A stretch of 64,000 nt of DNA from Dillenia suffruticosa (lineage: Eukaryota > Streptophyta > Magnoliopsida > Dilleniales > Dilleniaceae): the NCBI GenBank assembly GCA_033439265.1, contig JAVTVX010000001.1, forward strand, positions 17,130,608 through 17,194,607, given 5' to 3'. How positions within the stretch are numbered: the stretch's first letter is position 1; each line of letters opens with the position of its first letter. Under the pieces are notes generated by a model, which made no database searches, was not told the origin of the DNA, and was given only the letters and a program-made list of their open reading frames with translations. Positions 49,301-60,386 of the stretch are shown in pieces. A program made the position numbers and the translations under genes.

Positions 49301-52300
49301 CCTATTTCCTTTCTGCCTGAAACAAATCTAAGGCACCAACCCCTCATAAAGAGACAAAAAAAAAAAAAAAAAAAAAAACTAAAAGAGAAAAAACCAAATT
49401 TTGTTTTGGTGTTTTGATGATCCCTACCTTATTGATTGCAACTTCTGTATTTATTTTTGCCTTCATTGCTACTCCTCCAGTAGATAGTGATGGTATTCGT
49501 GAACCTATTTCTGGATGAACAATGCTTTTTTGAATAAGCCAATTCATTTGGGACCCTGCGGATCCGTTCTTTTTCCTATTCAAAGATCAGCCCTTTGTCT
49601 CTATGTTTTCACATCGAGAATGAGTTTTGGCAAAAGAATACCTCTTTTCCAATTCCGTAGTATGCAGTTTATGGGTCTACAAAAGAAGGCCACTTAATAG
49701 TCTTTAGGGCTTTGCAGTCTTAGCTGTGATTTGGTGACTCTGGATCAGAATGAGTGCAAGGTATTTTAAGGAGCAGTTTATTCCTAACTTTTTCTGCAGC
49801 AGGATAGTTTTTGTCTCTTCCTTGTGGGCTCATGCTTCTGGAGCTTTTGAGGTTTCTCCCCCCCACCCTCTTAAAATATATTTCATGGTCTTCCTTATTT
49901 CCTCTCATTTCTAGTAAATCTTTCTTTTCTGTGTTAGAACTTATCCAGTATTACACTATGTATATGCTTTTGGAAATCAATGCTGTGCTGCTTCCTGGGT
50001 TGGGTTTCAAATTGGCCAAATCATTATGGAGTCAGAAAGATATGTTTTGACCTGCACATTTACAAGTTATACAGTGATGTGCCATTTCGCCATTGACCAC
50101 ATTGTTTGCATGTATTTCATGCAAGATTAGTTGCTTTTCCAGGGTTATTGTTTGTTTTCACTGTTGTAATTGTTCTTGGATACTACAAGGATTACTGCTT
50201 TAAGTCATTTCAACTTTGTTGAACTTTCAAGACCTTTCTATATACAATTTACATTTGAAGCTGTGAAGCAAATGATAATTTCCTTTTTCAGGATATATCC
50301 AGATGTCTACTTTGGACTCAGAGACATCATCAAACCTGGCCACCAATTCGTACTGACATTTTAACAAAGCCTATAGATCTACTGATGCTCAATAGACTAA
50401 AAGAGTCCTATTGTCAAATCAAAGTGAGTTATACACTTTGACTCTAGCTGTTTGATTATGTCATCCTGCATTTTTTCTCATTGAGTTCTTAGATGGCAAC
50501 TGCTTCTATTTGCGAAAGAAATAAATAGCTCTCTCTACATGACATATGCAGTAGGTGTGTGCATGCAGGAGTGTTTGTTAAAACTGATTTTTAACTTTTT
50601 GCCTATCGTGTTTGTGTTTGTGTAACCTCTTTGATATCAACAATGTTAGCCAAATCAAGAAAACTATGTAAATGAAGAACTCTTCAAACAGGTCCGCGTG
50701 ACTTATAATTCTAGGATGACTGTTCTTTGAGAACCTGCATTACTGTCCTTAGAAATTGGATCTGACTATCATGCTGCATCATGGATTGTTTTCTGGGGGC
50801 AATTTCCTGCCAGTTAATACTAGTCCAGGTTCAGGACTGAGTAGGATTTATGATGGGACAAAGCGGGGGGGCAAATTTGCCTATTCTCGGCAAGCTGGGA
50901 AGATCCTACCTCCACGCTATCCTAATGGAAAGAGTTTTCATTTCCTTCTGCCAGAACCGGCCTTAGTGGCTTGCTGGGATCATTACATGTAATGTCCATG
51001 AACTTTGACCACGAACTTCAATTAAGTCCCTAAACTTCATTTCACATGATTAAGTAGTCGAACATTGAAATCCATATCAACAAGTTTGCGTACTCAATCA
51101 TGTGAAAATGAAGTCTAGGGACTTACTTGAAATTTGAGGTCAAAGTTCACGGACGTTACATGTAACTTTCCTGCAGTCTGCCTTGCCTTTGGAATTTAGT
51201 GACTGATCCTGTACATTTGCTTTTTTTTTTTCTATGTTTGGTGTTTATTTATGTGATGGAGTCTTCGTCTGAAAACAGGAACCAATTTCAAACATATTAC
51301 TTGATTGTTTTGGTAAAAAGAATTAAATGGAACAAGAAACAACCAGATCTGCTTGTTTTATTACTAAGTATTCTCTAAGAAATCCAGCTCCCTGAAAATT
51401 AATTACATGAAATACACTGAATGAACATATTGGTGTTACCAAATTGAAATGCACGAGAAGGAAATGAAACATTTAAAGCAATAATAATGATAATAAATGT
51501 GGAGGCTCTCTTACCAATGAGAGAGAGAGAGAGAGGTTGAAGCATAAATTTATTTCCACTTCTTGTTGGTTTAATTTGCTGGTAATTCTTTTCTTCTCAT
51601 GCAAGAAACATCTGCTCTTTTTTATTATCTTCTTTGGATCCTCACTCCAATATCTTGTGTAAAATTATATATTCTTCCTACAGGAAGGGGAACTTGATGC
51701 TGTTGCAGTGGTTTACTCCTATGAGGATGGCATGCCGGCCGGATCACATAAGACAAGGCTTACTGCTCTTAATGTATGGGGCCTTTAGTTTTCTTATTAT
51801 ACTTGTTGTGTTCTGATATTTACGACTCATTGAAGGAATATGGACAGATTGTTTCTACAGCACTCCTTCCATCCCACTTATGGAAAGCAGGTTGTCAAAA
51901 CACAATTATGTGGGCAGTGTATGGACAACTGTAACTTTGAAAATATGGGGTACATGAAAGACATTCTGGGTAGAACTATGGGGGGCTTTGGTTCTAGAAC
52001 ACCTTTTCTAGTATCTGTGTGTTGTTGATAGCAGTGTTGACAAGTTTGTGCAATTTATATTTATTGTTAGACTAATTAAGAACAAATAATTTTTTAATGG
52101 CAGTGGGTGTCGCTACTTGCTGCATTTTTCTGTCATAATTAATCAGCAACTTCAATAACATGTACCTCTTTAAATGGAATGGCAAGATATCTGGCCATAT
52201 AGTCAAACATGTAGAAGTAAAGAAAAATATTCAACAAAAGTTGTAGAATTTGATGTTATTTGATTTAATGCAATGACAGGTTCCCACCAGGAGGATAGAA

Positions 52301-55300
52301 TTTAAGTTGGTGGCCTCGGGATGTTGTATATTATGCTGGTATTGGGGCATATGGAGTTTGTTGAATGTAGACAACAGTTCTAATTTTTCTGCTTTTAACT
52401 AATTTAGAATTTGCTCATACTCATCAATTTATTGTTGGTTGTGAACTGTCATAAACGATGCCATCTAAATTATATGCATTTGATTATTTTGCTCTGTAGA
52501 CTGATTTTGATAAGGATAGACTTGATGAAAACTTTATCAAAGTGAGGAGTTTATGAAAAATGATTATCTTGATATAGGTTCCTCCTATGGGCCTGTTCTA
52601 TCCTATGCTTTTGGTTCCAGATGCATATCCTCCTCCACCTCGTTCTTGGTAAGTAATATTTTCTCATGGGTGTGCTTTTGCATTGTTGATCAGACTCTAT
52701 CATAATTTAATCTTATGTGATGCTTTCAATTCCCCAGGTTTCATGACTATGAAGATATGCTGGAGGACACATGGCATGCGGAATATCCTAGAAGAACTGA
52801 CATATCAGATGGTTTGTTTCCTGGGATTAGTGGTGGATTTCCAATGTGGGATAACTATCCTGTTTTTCCTACGAAACCCAAGAAGGTAGATAACATAGGA
52901 CTTGCAGAAGCTATTACCACCAGCATCCTGTCAACTGGTAGGCATGCAGGCAAACATTGTGCTATAATTGCAAACTTGAAGTAGATACTAACTAATGCTT
53001 TATTGGCAGGCCGTATAGATCTTCAAAGAAAATTATTTTGTAGCATACAACTGGTAAGCTTATACACCTAGGATACCTGTGCAAATTTTCTTTTGGAAGT
53101 GTAAATTATGTTTTGAAAGTACAGTAGGTGACATTGTGTAACACTTGTCTCTGTTTTAGATTGGTGGAGTGGCTCTCACAAGTGGCCTTATACCTGCAGT
53201 GGAAGAGAGGTTCGTTCTGCTCTTGCACCTACCATCTTAGTAGTCTTTTTCATTGGTTCCATTTATATGATGTGTCCTGTAACAAGGAATAGACTGGACC
53301 AGCATAAAAAATCATGTGCCAACAAATGAAATTATGTCTGTAGGTGCATTTAGTTGAATTTGATCATAGCCTCACTGATATGAAATCTCAAGATACCAGC
53401 ATCAAATGCAAAACTTCAATTGGTAGGATTGCTTTTTCACTGATGTCTTGATGAAACAAAACAGAAATTTTAATCCATTTGATGTGTTTTATTATAAAGA
53501 TCATAGTGGATTGGCAGAAGAGATATAAAGTTGCCAGTTGCAATATTAATGCCTAATTCATTAGTGGTCTATAGACCTTTTCCCCCTTGTTTTCCCATGG
53601 CCTCAAAAATGTTGTATGCTCATAAATGCGCAAGTTTACTGGTGTAAAAGAGAGAGTAGATTGCACTAATTTGCAGTTTTTGGAGCTTTGGAGTAGTTAA
53701 TTACCATGTAATGGAGAAGTTACAAAGCTATGAGAAGACAGTTCCTTAGATACTTGACACCAAAACAAAGTAGAAACTGTTGGGAAAAATGAATTTTCCT
53801 TGAGTTCTTTTTTCTTGCTTGTGATATGTTAGTCACGATGACTGCTTTCTTCTTTCAGGGTCTTACATGCAATTCCTTCAAATGAAGCTATTGATACTGT
53901 CGAGGTTGGTTTTTTCCACTTTCATCTTCTTGTCAAATATTTTGCTTTCTAATTCTTAATTCTTTTTATTTCACTTAAATAGGTTTCTGAAACTTTAACC
54001 TGTTTAAGCTGTCATATTTCCTTTTATTCTGCATAATGAAATGAGAGATGGTTTTTTTGTGGTTCATCTGCAAGAAGATAAGTAGTTTGACACTCAACTC
54101 ATTTGGCATCATCAGTTAGGGATTTCATTGCTGCAGTATAATAGGTGCAGCCATAATGCCATTCACATCTCTTCTGCAGCAATTAGAAACATTTGCTTTA
54201 TAGTTCTCTATTCTTCATTTATTGTATAGGTTATAAAAATTTAAAGCATTAAACTGGCACTATTCTCCTTGTTCTGCATAATGAGAAGGGAGATGGTCTT
54301 TTTGCAGTTCATTTGCAAGAAGATCAGTGGTTGAAGCTCAGACACTTGTTGAGCCAAGTGTAAATAATATTTTATAGCTTATACTTTGCAAATCTATATA
54401 AGAATAGGTCTATCACTCATTTGCAATAAGACTAGTTGTTGGAGCTCAGAGACTTGAAGGATCAAGTGTAAATATTGTTTTATAGCTTAGACTTGCAAAT
54501 CCATATTAAAATGGGTATAGTCTCACTCTGAAATTTACATTCTGCTTCACAAATTAGGTCTACAGTCCAGTTGGAAGACACAAACTTCACAAATTGCATT
54601 TAGGCTGAAATTGTAAATTTATCAATCATTGTATGCCTGTTCTGCGACTCCACATTAATTATCAGCTGTGATCTTTTCTGAGCTTACTGCTCCTTATATC
54701 TCTTTGAACTAATCATAGCTATGATTTAATAGGTTCTGCAGTCGAGAACAGATCCTACCTTGATTCCATGGAAAGGTGGAGTGGTAAGTCTAGCACACTA
54801 TTTCATCATGATATTTTTTGCTCTCAAGTCCAATTTTCTTGGTCATATAGACAAAGTATCATGTTATCTTCCTTGTCAAGAGCATAAATAGATTGATCTC
54901 TTGTAATATTAGGGACGTCCATGCAATTATTTTATGATCCTCTTGTCATCAAAATTAGATTCTCTCTCATGCATATCTCTTTTTTGAAATGCGGATCTGT
55001 ATGGTTGTGCAACTACTGGTCACCCAGTCTTAATTATCAGTCGTCTATACTGGTTGGAATAGCAAGTATGTGTCTGCAGTTCATACAGAAAGAAGGGAAC
55101 ACTACGTAGGAACTAATGATGCGTATGCCACAGCAGTCAGCACGTACCTAAAGAGCTGTGCCAAGCCCTTTTGACTGTGTTCAAATATTCATGCACTCAT
55201 TTCTTTGCCTTGTTGGAAATGACTTTATCTGTTTTAACTCGGTTATCTGTTTATTTATTATACGAGGGCAAAGGACGTTTTACTACTTGTTTCTGCACTT

Positions 55301-55782
55301 CTTTTAAGCACAAACAACATGCCTTTTTTTCCCTGTTAATAGTCATGCGAAGGATTAATAGACTCAATGGTATCCAGCGAGTGATTTGTGTGCTACAACT
55401 TAAGACTATCTTGATTGCTAAGGTTAAGTCTATATCAAGGTCAATATTTGGCACTAATATTGCTACTTTAAGAATCAGAAAGATGTTAACAAAGATTGCT
55501 ACCAATGTTTTCAATGAATTTCGAGGGAAATCATTTGTTATCTCAGAGTGTGTCAATCATTGGAGAACTGCAGTTGTTCTTGGGAGACGTAATAATGGTG
55601 CATGACTTATATGGCTGTCTCTCTGGTTATTTATACAGATTCTTGCCATTCTTGATTTTGGTCGGGATGCTTGGATACATCGAGAGGACTGGATCCGGAA
55701 TGGCATTCATATTGGAAGTGGCAGAAACTACAGGGACTCTTACTATCTTCAAGCGCAAGCTATGTGTTACATGAATAATTAG
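40319..55782 (+). CDS. ARP9: Actin-related protein 9 (ARP8-like, nuclear)
   Basis: Twenty coding exons: 40319-40321, 40394-40466, 40550-40674, 40903-40962, 41046-41111, 41524-41629, 41968-42176, 42673-42793, 44334-44398, 44983-45072, 45784-45834, 50292-50423, 51684-51773, 52578-52648, 52738-52937, 53010-53053, 53160-53209, 53859-53904, 54733-54783, 55639-55782. The frame stays open throughout, giving 598 aa, about the length of Arabidopsis ARP9. It begins [20 protein letters not shown]. Actin-fold parts include [13 protein letters not shown] (phosphate loop 1), [36 protein letters not shown] (phosphate loop 2) and [18 protein letters not shown], ending [11 protein letters not shown] plant-type insert rich in Pro, Trp and acidic residues (from [20 protein letters not shown]) lies between. 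By analogy with ARP8 it would act in an INO80-type chromatin remodeller; that role is inferred. The start codon is alone on its exon. Intron 11 is 4.46 kb and repeat-laden. Confidence 0.93.
45216..45275. repeat. 30-bp tandem duplication in ARP9 intron 10
   Basis: ACAAGTTGTAAATTACAATG...ATGTATTTTT is repeated immediately with one mismatch (TTGTAAA versus TTGGAAA). Confidence 0.85.
46290..46745 (+). mobile_element. Possible LTR fragment (Ty3/gypsy-like), fossil
   Basis: Within ARP9 intron 11. The stretch with TTAGGAGTATTTAGGAG, TTTGTAACCTTATCATGAAG, GTTGAATAAAAATTTC, AAACCCTAGAAATTTTTTGC and CGGGTTTGTGATGCTAGAAA resembles the 3' half of plant gypsy-type LTRs as I remember them. No internal coding region is present, so at most it is a solo or partial LTR. 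Limits are approximate. Confidence 0.35.
46754..46883. repeat. 65-bp tandem duplication in ARP9 intron 11
   Basis: Two head-to-tail units (46754-46818, 46819-46883) begin AGCTTGCCTGCTGC and end GTGATATT(T/A)A. They differ at only one or two sites, so the event is recent. Confidence 0.92.
48422..48437. repeat. Poly(G) run, 16 bp, ARP9 intron 11
   Basis: Pure G run preceded by TGGCTT. Further runs in the same gene lie at 44921-44932 (G12), 47055-47064 (G10) and 43320-43328 (C9). Confidence 0.9.
50983..51165. mobile_element. Foldback MITE in ARP9 intron 12
   Basis: A 163-bp body (50993-51155) lies between identical TTACATGTAA sequences (50983-50992, 51156-51165). Its ends are inverted repeats of about 60-70 bp: TGTCCATGAACTTTGACC at the left, against CGTCCGTGAACTTTGACC read from the right, continuing through AAGTCCCTA(A/G)ACTTCAT and CACATGATT(A/G)AGTA. 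The flanking sequence is itself palindromic, so the target duplication may be 8 bp (hAT-like TACATGTA) or 9-10 bp (Mutator-like). The ambiguity cannot be settled from one copy. No coding capacity. Confidence 0.8.
51518..51534. repeat. (GA)n run in ARP9 intron 12
   Basis: Short GA microsatellite. Confidence 0.8.
54273..54545. repeat. Diverged tandem repeat in ARP9 intron 18
   Basis: Two units of about 115 bp share CATTTGCAA(G/T)AAGA, GGAGCTCAGA, AGTGTAAATA, TTTTATAGCTTA and TTGCAAATC motifs. A further partial match to the first portion (TCTGCATAATGA...AGAGATGG...TGCAAGAAGATAAG) lies at 54031-54100. Confidence 0.75.
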
Positions 55783-57206
55783 AAGCACTTATATGTATTA
55801 TATTTGCCATTCTAAGACATGTAGCCGAAGTAGGATTTAGGTGAATTAAGTTTCTTAAAAGCGTGACGATTGTTTCTGAGTTTTGACAGAACTTGTCTTG
55901 CTTTGTATGTTGCAGCAAGTGAAACCGTTAAAAAGAGGCCGTGGACTTGCTTCTTAATGCAATGCATATATGCTTTCTTTCGCTTTTGGTGGTGTCTACT
56001 TTGGTTTTATGCTCCTCGATCGCTTGAACAGATCCTAATACTAAAAATATTGGCTGATTGATTAGAAAATGGAAAATGAAGTCTTTCTGGTCTTGATGGA
56101 TTAATGTTGCAAAATCGCCATTGTTCACTCCCTATGGTGAGCCCGGCACTGTCTTTTCTTTCTTATTCTCCTAGTCGTCTGTTGCTCATCTGTTTTGCAA
56201 GTGGTTCTCTCAATCCAAAGTGAATGCTCTCAAGGTAACACCGACTCCTCTTTAACCCTTAACCCGGGCAAAAAGGAAAAAAAAAAATGCCTTAGTGTAC
56301 TCAAAGAACAGTTTAATGACTTTTGGGGGCTAATTGTTGATAAACCACACTAAAAATGTGGAACAGAAACTCTGAGCTTTCAAAACTTCGCCTGTGATCA
56401 GTACCAAAAAAAACTTTGCCTATGATCAAGTCCAAGGCCCATGTTGCCAGATTGGACGGACCTCAGAATGGTTTATTGTACTTTTACCTTGCTTCAAGCT
56501 TGATTGATGATCATAATTTTGCAGCATAGAGAAAGTAAGAAATGATGAAACAAAAAAGCTTGGGTTGGCAAAGCTGACTTATATATTTGTTGTGCCGCAT
56601 CTTCATGATCCATGACCTTGTTATCTCTTAGAATCGGGAGCAAGAGTTCAGGATCATTGAAAATAGTCTATATTTCATAACATTGCTCTTGAAAGACTCA
56701 ACTACTAAAAGTCATTAATGGTGAATATCATTACTATTTTGATCTAAATGGATCAAATGCAAGTTCAATAGCCATTCTGCAATTAAAAGAATTAGAAGAC
56801 ACATCACACGAGTCTATTTTTCCTTTTGAGTAAAATAAGAAAAGGTGTTAAAAGTTAAAAGCCATTTTAACAGAAGGGTAGACAAGACTTTGGGGCCAAC
56901 TTCAGGTGTGGCAAGAAAGGAAACAAGTTCTCCACCCAGTGACCTACCTGAAATTCTGGCCTAATAACATAAACAAGCTGATTTAGCCTTGAACTGCACT
57001 TCAACAAAGAAAATACCTGAACTAAGGTCAGCAATGCACAGCATAGGCATCAGTGTATGGGAGTTCACTTACAGTATAAACTTGCAGCTAACCACTTTTT
57101 AGCCTCTGGGTACTTCTCTATCATCTCCATTTTTCACAGTGGAGAGTGAAACGAATGAGAAAACTAGGACATCATGAGATGAGAGGAGACGGGAACGGCG
57201 GAAAGT

Positions 57207-57257
57207 ATCCCACATCGTGACTTGGAAGAAAGAGGGAAGAGAGAGAATGCTATAAAG
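57207..57257 (+). promoter_or_regulatory. snRNA-type USE plus TATA box candidate
   Basis: ATCCCACATCG (57207-57217) matches the plant snRNA upstream sequence element RTCCCACATCG. CTATAAAG follows at 57250, a spacing like that of Pol II-type plant snRNA genes. Downstream (from about 57285) GTCGGTTGGCTAAATATGCC shows no clear match to U1, U2, U4 or U5 RNA. The motif also occurs in some retroelement ends, so this may be a decayed element. Confidence 0.3.
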
Positions 57258-59554
57258 AAGAGAGGAGGAGAAAGGAGAGAGATTAAAAAGGGTCGGTTGG
57301 CTAAATATGCCACGCTCGCCCTAGCCGGTGAGTGCTGTATGGCAATCAAGACATATGGCCGACATAATTTGTGGAACCCGCATAGGGTTGGCTCGTCTTG
57401 GCCGACCCTCCTACGCCAGTCCAATGATCGTTCAATCTATGGGGTTGCAAAGGATGATATGACGAAAACCTCCTTTTTCTTTTCTGGTTAGGAAAACCTC
57501 CTTTTAAATGAGGAGAGTTACGAAATTTGCTAGTCGGTGATCTATTTGTTTTTACCTCTAAAACAATAAAAAATACTGGAAAGGTATTTTTTTTCATTCA
57601 AAAATATTAAATATATATTTTTTTTTTCTCTAATTGTGAGAGTCAAAAATCATTAAAAAAAAAAAAAGGAGAATGGGGAGAGGTATTTTTCATTGTTTTC
57701 AACCTGTCCCTCTCGCTATAAAAACTCATGTCTCGTGAGCAACCTTCGATTCCTGCTCATAAGTGATGATTCCCTCTTATCTTTGGTCGGACTCATGGTT
57801 TTCTCAGTTCCTAAGCTTGAATTTAATTAAACTTGATTTCCCTTTTTTCCTAAACCCAGAGCCACTATCCATGGCCAAAAGCTCAAAACTCACTCTTCCT
57901 CTTCACTGCCAAACCCAAGAAGATCTTTTGGATATTTTGAAAACTTTTGTATCTTTTTTTTTTATTATTATATTTCTCCAACTCTCTCTTTAAACATTGC
58001 AAATTGTTTTTATTTTTGAAAATAAAAAATATATATAATTATTTTAATAGAAAAAAAAAATGTTAGTGACTACTTCTATACTCTTTCAATGTTTAAATGA
58101 GGTATTTTCATTTAAAAAAATAAGGAAAAATCAGAGAATTGATTAAATTTCAGAAGAAAAATTGTATCTTTTTACTTATAATTCTGTTCATCTCTGTCCT
58201 TCAAGATTGTTTTTCTTCCATAAATAGCAAAGTGGCAGAAGTCGAAAGACCAAATTACTTGCCTAGCGTAATCAGCATCACAAGTTTTTACATTTAGTGA
58301 TTTTTTTCTTTTTCTTGATCCTCAATTCACATACTATGTGGCCCAAACTAACTTTTTATAATATGATCTGGAATTTATGAGAAATACTAACTATAGTGTT
58401 GAAAATTTAAAAAAAAAATCCCTTGCCATATACTTTTTATAAAATATTTTCAATTTGATAAGTTTGATCGACTATATCATCTCTAAGTGTAATGCTAGTA
58501 TTTAACTCTACTTAACCTTACGGTGTTTTATATCTAATTTATTTTGAATGAGATTTTTAAAATTAAATCCTATAACTATTCGAAAATAAATCATTTGAAA
58601 ACGAATTAGTTAGATTCCCATCACGATCAAGTTTATAAAAGGGGGGCAATGTTAGCTCCTACGCCCCCACACTGTAGTATTTGGCCCAGATGCTGAGGCT
58701 CAGTAGTAGCCCAGTGAACCCAACAACTTTCACAATCCAAATCTAACCGATCAAAAAAGCATCACATCTCAGTAGCACAAAACAACATACTGACTCAAAC
58801 TCGTCAAACCAACCCTCCACATGACTACACCCTATGACACTAAAAGCTCAAGCCCTTACGAACGGCTTGTCATCCGTAGCTAATAATTGCCTAGCCAACC
58901 ATAGTTCTTGCGAGTACCAGTAATCAAACCAGTTGTGGCTCCGCTTGACTTGCCACTCATACAGATCATAGGAAATTAACTTGACAAGAAGAAAGGTAAT
59001 GTTGTACAAAAAGTTAAATTTAAATATCAATTAAAGCTCTTTTAATTTTTATTAGGAAATAGAAACTAATGCAACTTGATAAATTTGTCACCCGCCAAGG
59101 AAAGAGTGCTAATATACATGTCTTTGTTTTGTTATCTGCTCCAGCAACTTGGAAATTCACAACTACATCACTATTCCAGTGGTTTTTGCCTTTGGGGATT
59201 TTGGGCTGGTGGCTGGCACACTCCAGCCTGGTTTGTGACTATGCGGGTCGGGCTCTGAGCCCGCGGGATTGCATGTCCACGCGTCTCTCTGGCTCCTCAA
59301 AGTATGTTTTTTAAGCTTCCGATGTGGGATTGTGGGATGAGTCATGACTTCGTGTGAAGCATGCGTGGGGCATGAGATGCATGCCCGGGATTTTCTTCTA
59401 CACGTGGCATGCATATAAATTCAAAAGGAGGTGTCAGCTTCTCCTTTCAAAGGAAATGAAGTGCTTGCTGTCTTCACACAAGAACAAAGAAATTTATGAA
59501 ATGTCTAACATTGGTTGTGATTAAACTTAGCCATGTGAGACATTTTTATCCTTA

Positions 59555-59705
59555 TTAGTATAAGGGTTGAACGCTAAATTCCTTTATCAATGTCTCAAGT
59601 TTGAATCTTAGAAATAGAAAAATAGGTATTAAGAAAATCAATCCCTTAATCGAACTTACAATGTTTGATTGGATTAGTTAAGTTAAATCTAAATATCAAT
59701 CGTCG
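59555..59705 (+). mobile_element. tRNA-derived SINE (diverged)
   Basis: B-box-like TCAAGTTTGAATCTTAG (59594-59610) with the A-box region about 40 bp before it, and the family 3' motif GATTGGATTAGTTAAGTTAA (about 59668). Followed by A-rich DNA at 59720-59735. Confidence 0.45.
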
Positions 59706-60240
59706 ATAGCAAACATACGTTTGAAAAAAAAAAAAAGACATTTTTCTACTTGGAGATCGGCGCTAACCTTGCATGGCCCAATAAAGGAGCTCTGTGATGG
59801 CTTGTGGTCTCAATGAAGTTCACTTGTGCGAGGGCCTGGTGCCCCTTTTTGTGTACTGCTTGAGTAAGGCCCATTATGTCCTCTGCAGTAATTTTTATTT
59901 TTTGGTAATTTTGAGGATAAATTTGTTGGCAAACCTTTTTTTTTTTTTTTCCTTTTTCCTTTGTCATTGAAATTGAACAGAATGTTTCGATATATTTGTT
60001 ATGTTTTCTCCCTTATTTTTAGTTTTTTTCTTTTGGGCCCTGATGGGTTGGCCTGATGTCAAAAGAACAATAACAAATTTCAATTTATTTCTAGGCTCCA
60101 AAAAGGTTGAATTTTTGGGACCTGTCCTCCTGAAAAAGCTGCACTGTACTGTCATCGGAAACATCAAAACCCTTCCCTCCATTTTTTTTTTTTTTTTTTT
60201 TATTATAACCTCTTCTTCACCCAAAAATCTTCACAACTTT

Positions 60241-60324
60241 TTTCCCGCCATAAAACGAATTAAAAGAAAAGAAAAGAAAAGAAAAGAAAAGAAAAGAAAA
60301 GCGTTCCTACTTTTCGCGCCAAAA
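60241..60324 (+). promoter_or_regulatory. Two E2F-type sites upstream of RAD5B
   Basis: TTTCCCGCC at 60241-60249 and TTTTCGCGCCAAAA at 60311-60324 both fit the E2F consensus TTTSSCGC, the second being nearly palindromic. They lie 63-146 bp before the ATG at 60387, with an AAAAG repeat between them. E2F control is usual for S-phase and DNA repair genes, which suits a RAD5-type protein. Confidence 0.65.
60262..60301. repeat. (AAAAG)n repeat in the RAD5B promoter or leader
   Basis: Eight perfect AAAAG units. Confidence 0.95.
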
Positions 60325-60386
60325 AAGTTTAATCATCTGCAATACAAAACCCCTCCAAATTCATCTCTCTCTCTAAAAATCTTAAC

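Larger units (their letters stand above)
55783..60240. other. Intergenic DNA between ARP9 and RAD5B
   Basis: No gene supported. It holds ARP9's 3' flank, a snRNA-promoter-like pair of motifs (57207-57257) in a purine-rich stretch, a GC-richer segment (57290-57420), AT-rich DNA (57540-58660) and a diverged SINE (59555-59705). Short open frames at 57763-57993 and 58848-59030 look protein-like for 25-40 residues (for example MAKSSKLTLPLHCQTQEDLL) but I cannot assign them to a family. Confidence 0.45.

Noticed and set aside
55171-55605. 144-aa open frame in ARP9 intron 19
   Set aside because: No family signature; it ends about 30 bp before the exon 20 acceptor and looks like a chance frame.
57285-57345. 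U2 snRNA gene
   Set aside because: TTGGCTAA is shared with U2, but the surrounding sequence, including the branch-site-pairing region, does not match.
58848-59030. 60-aa minus-strand frame with WFDYWYSQELWLARQLLA
   Set aside because: Looks protein-like but is too short, has no start or splice context and no family I can name.
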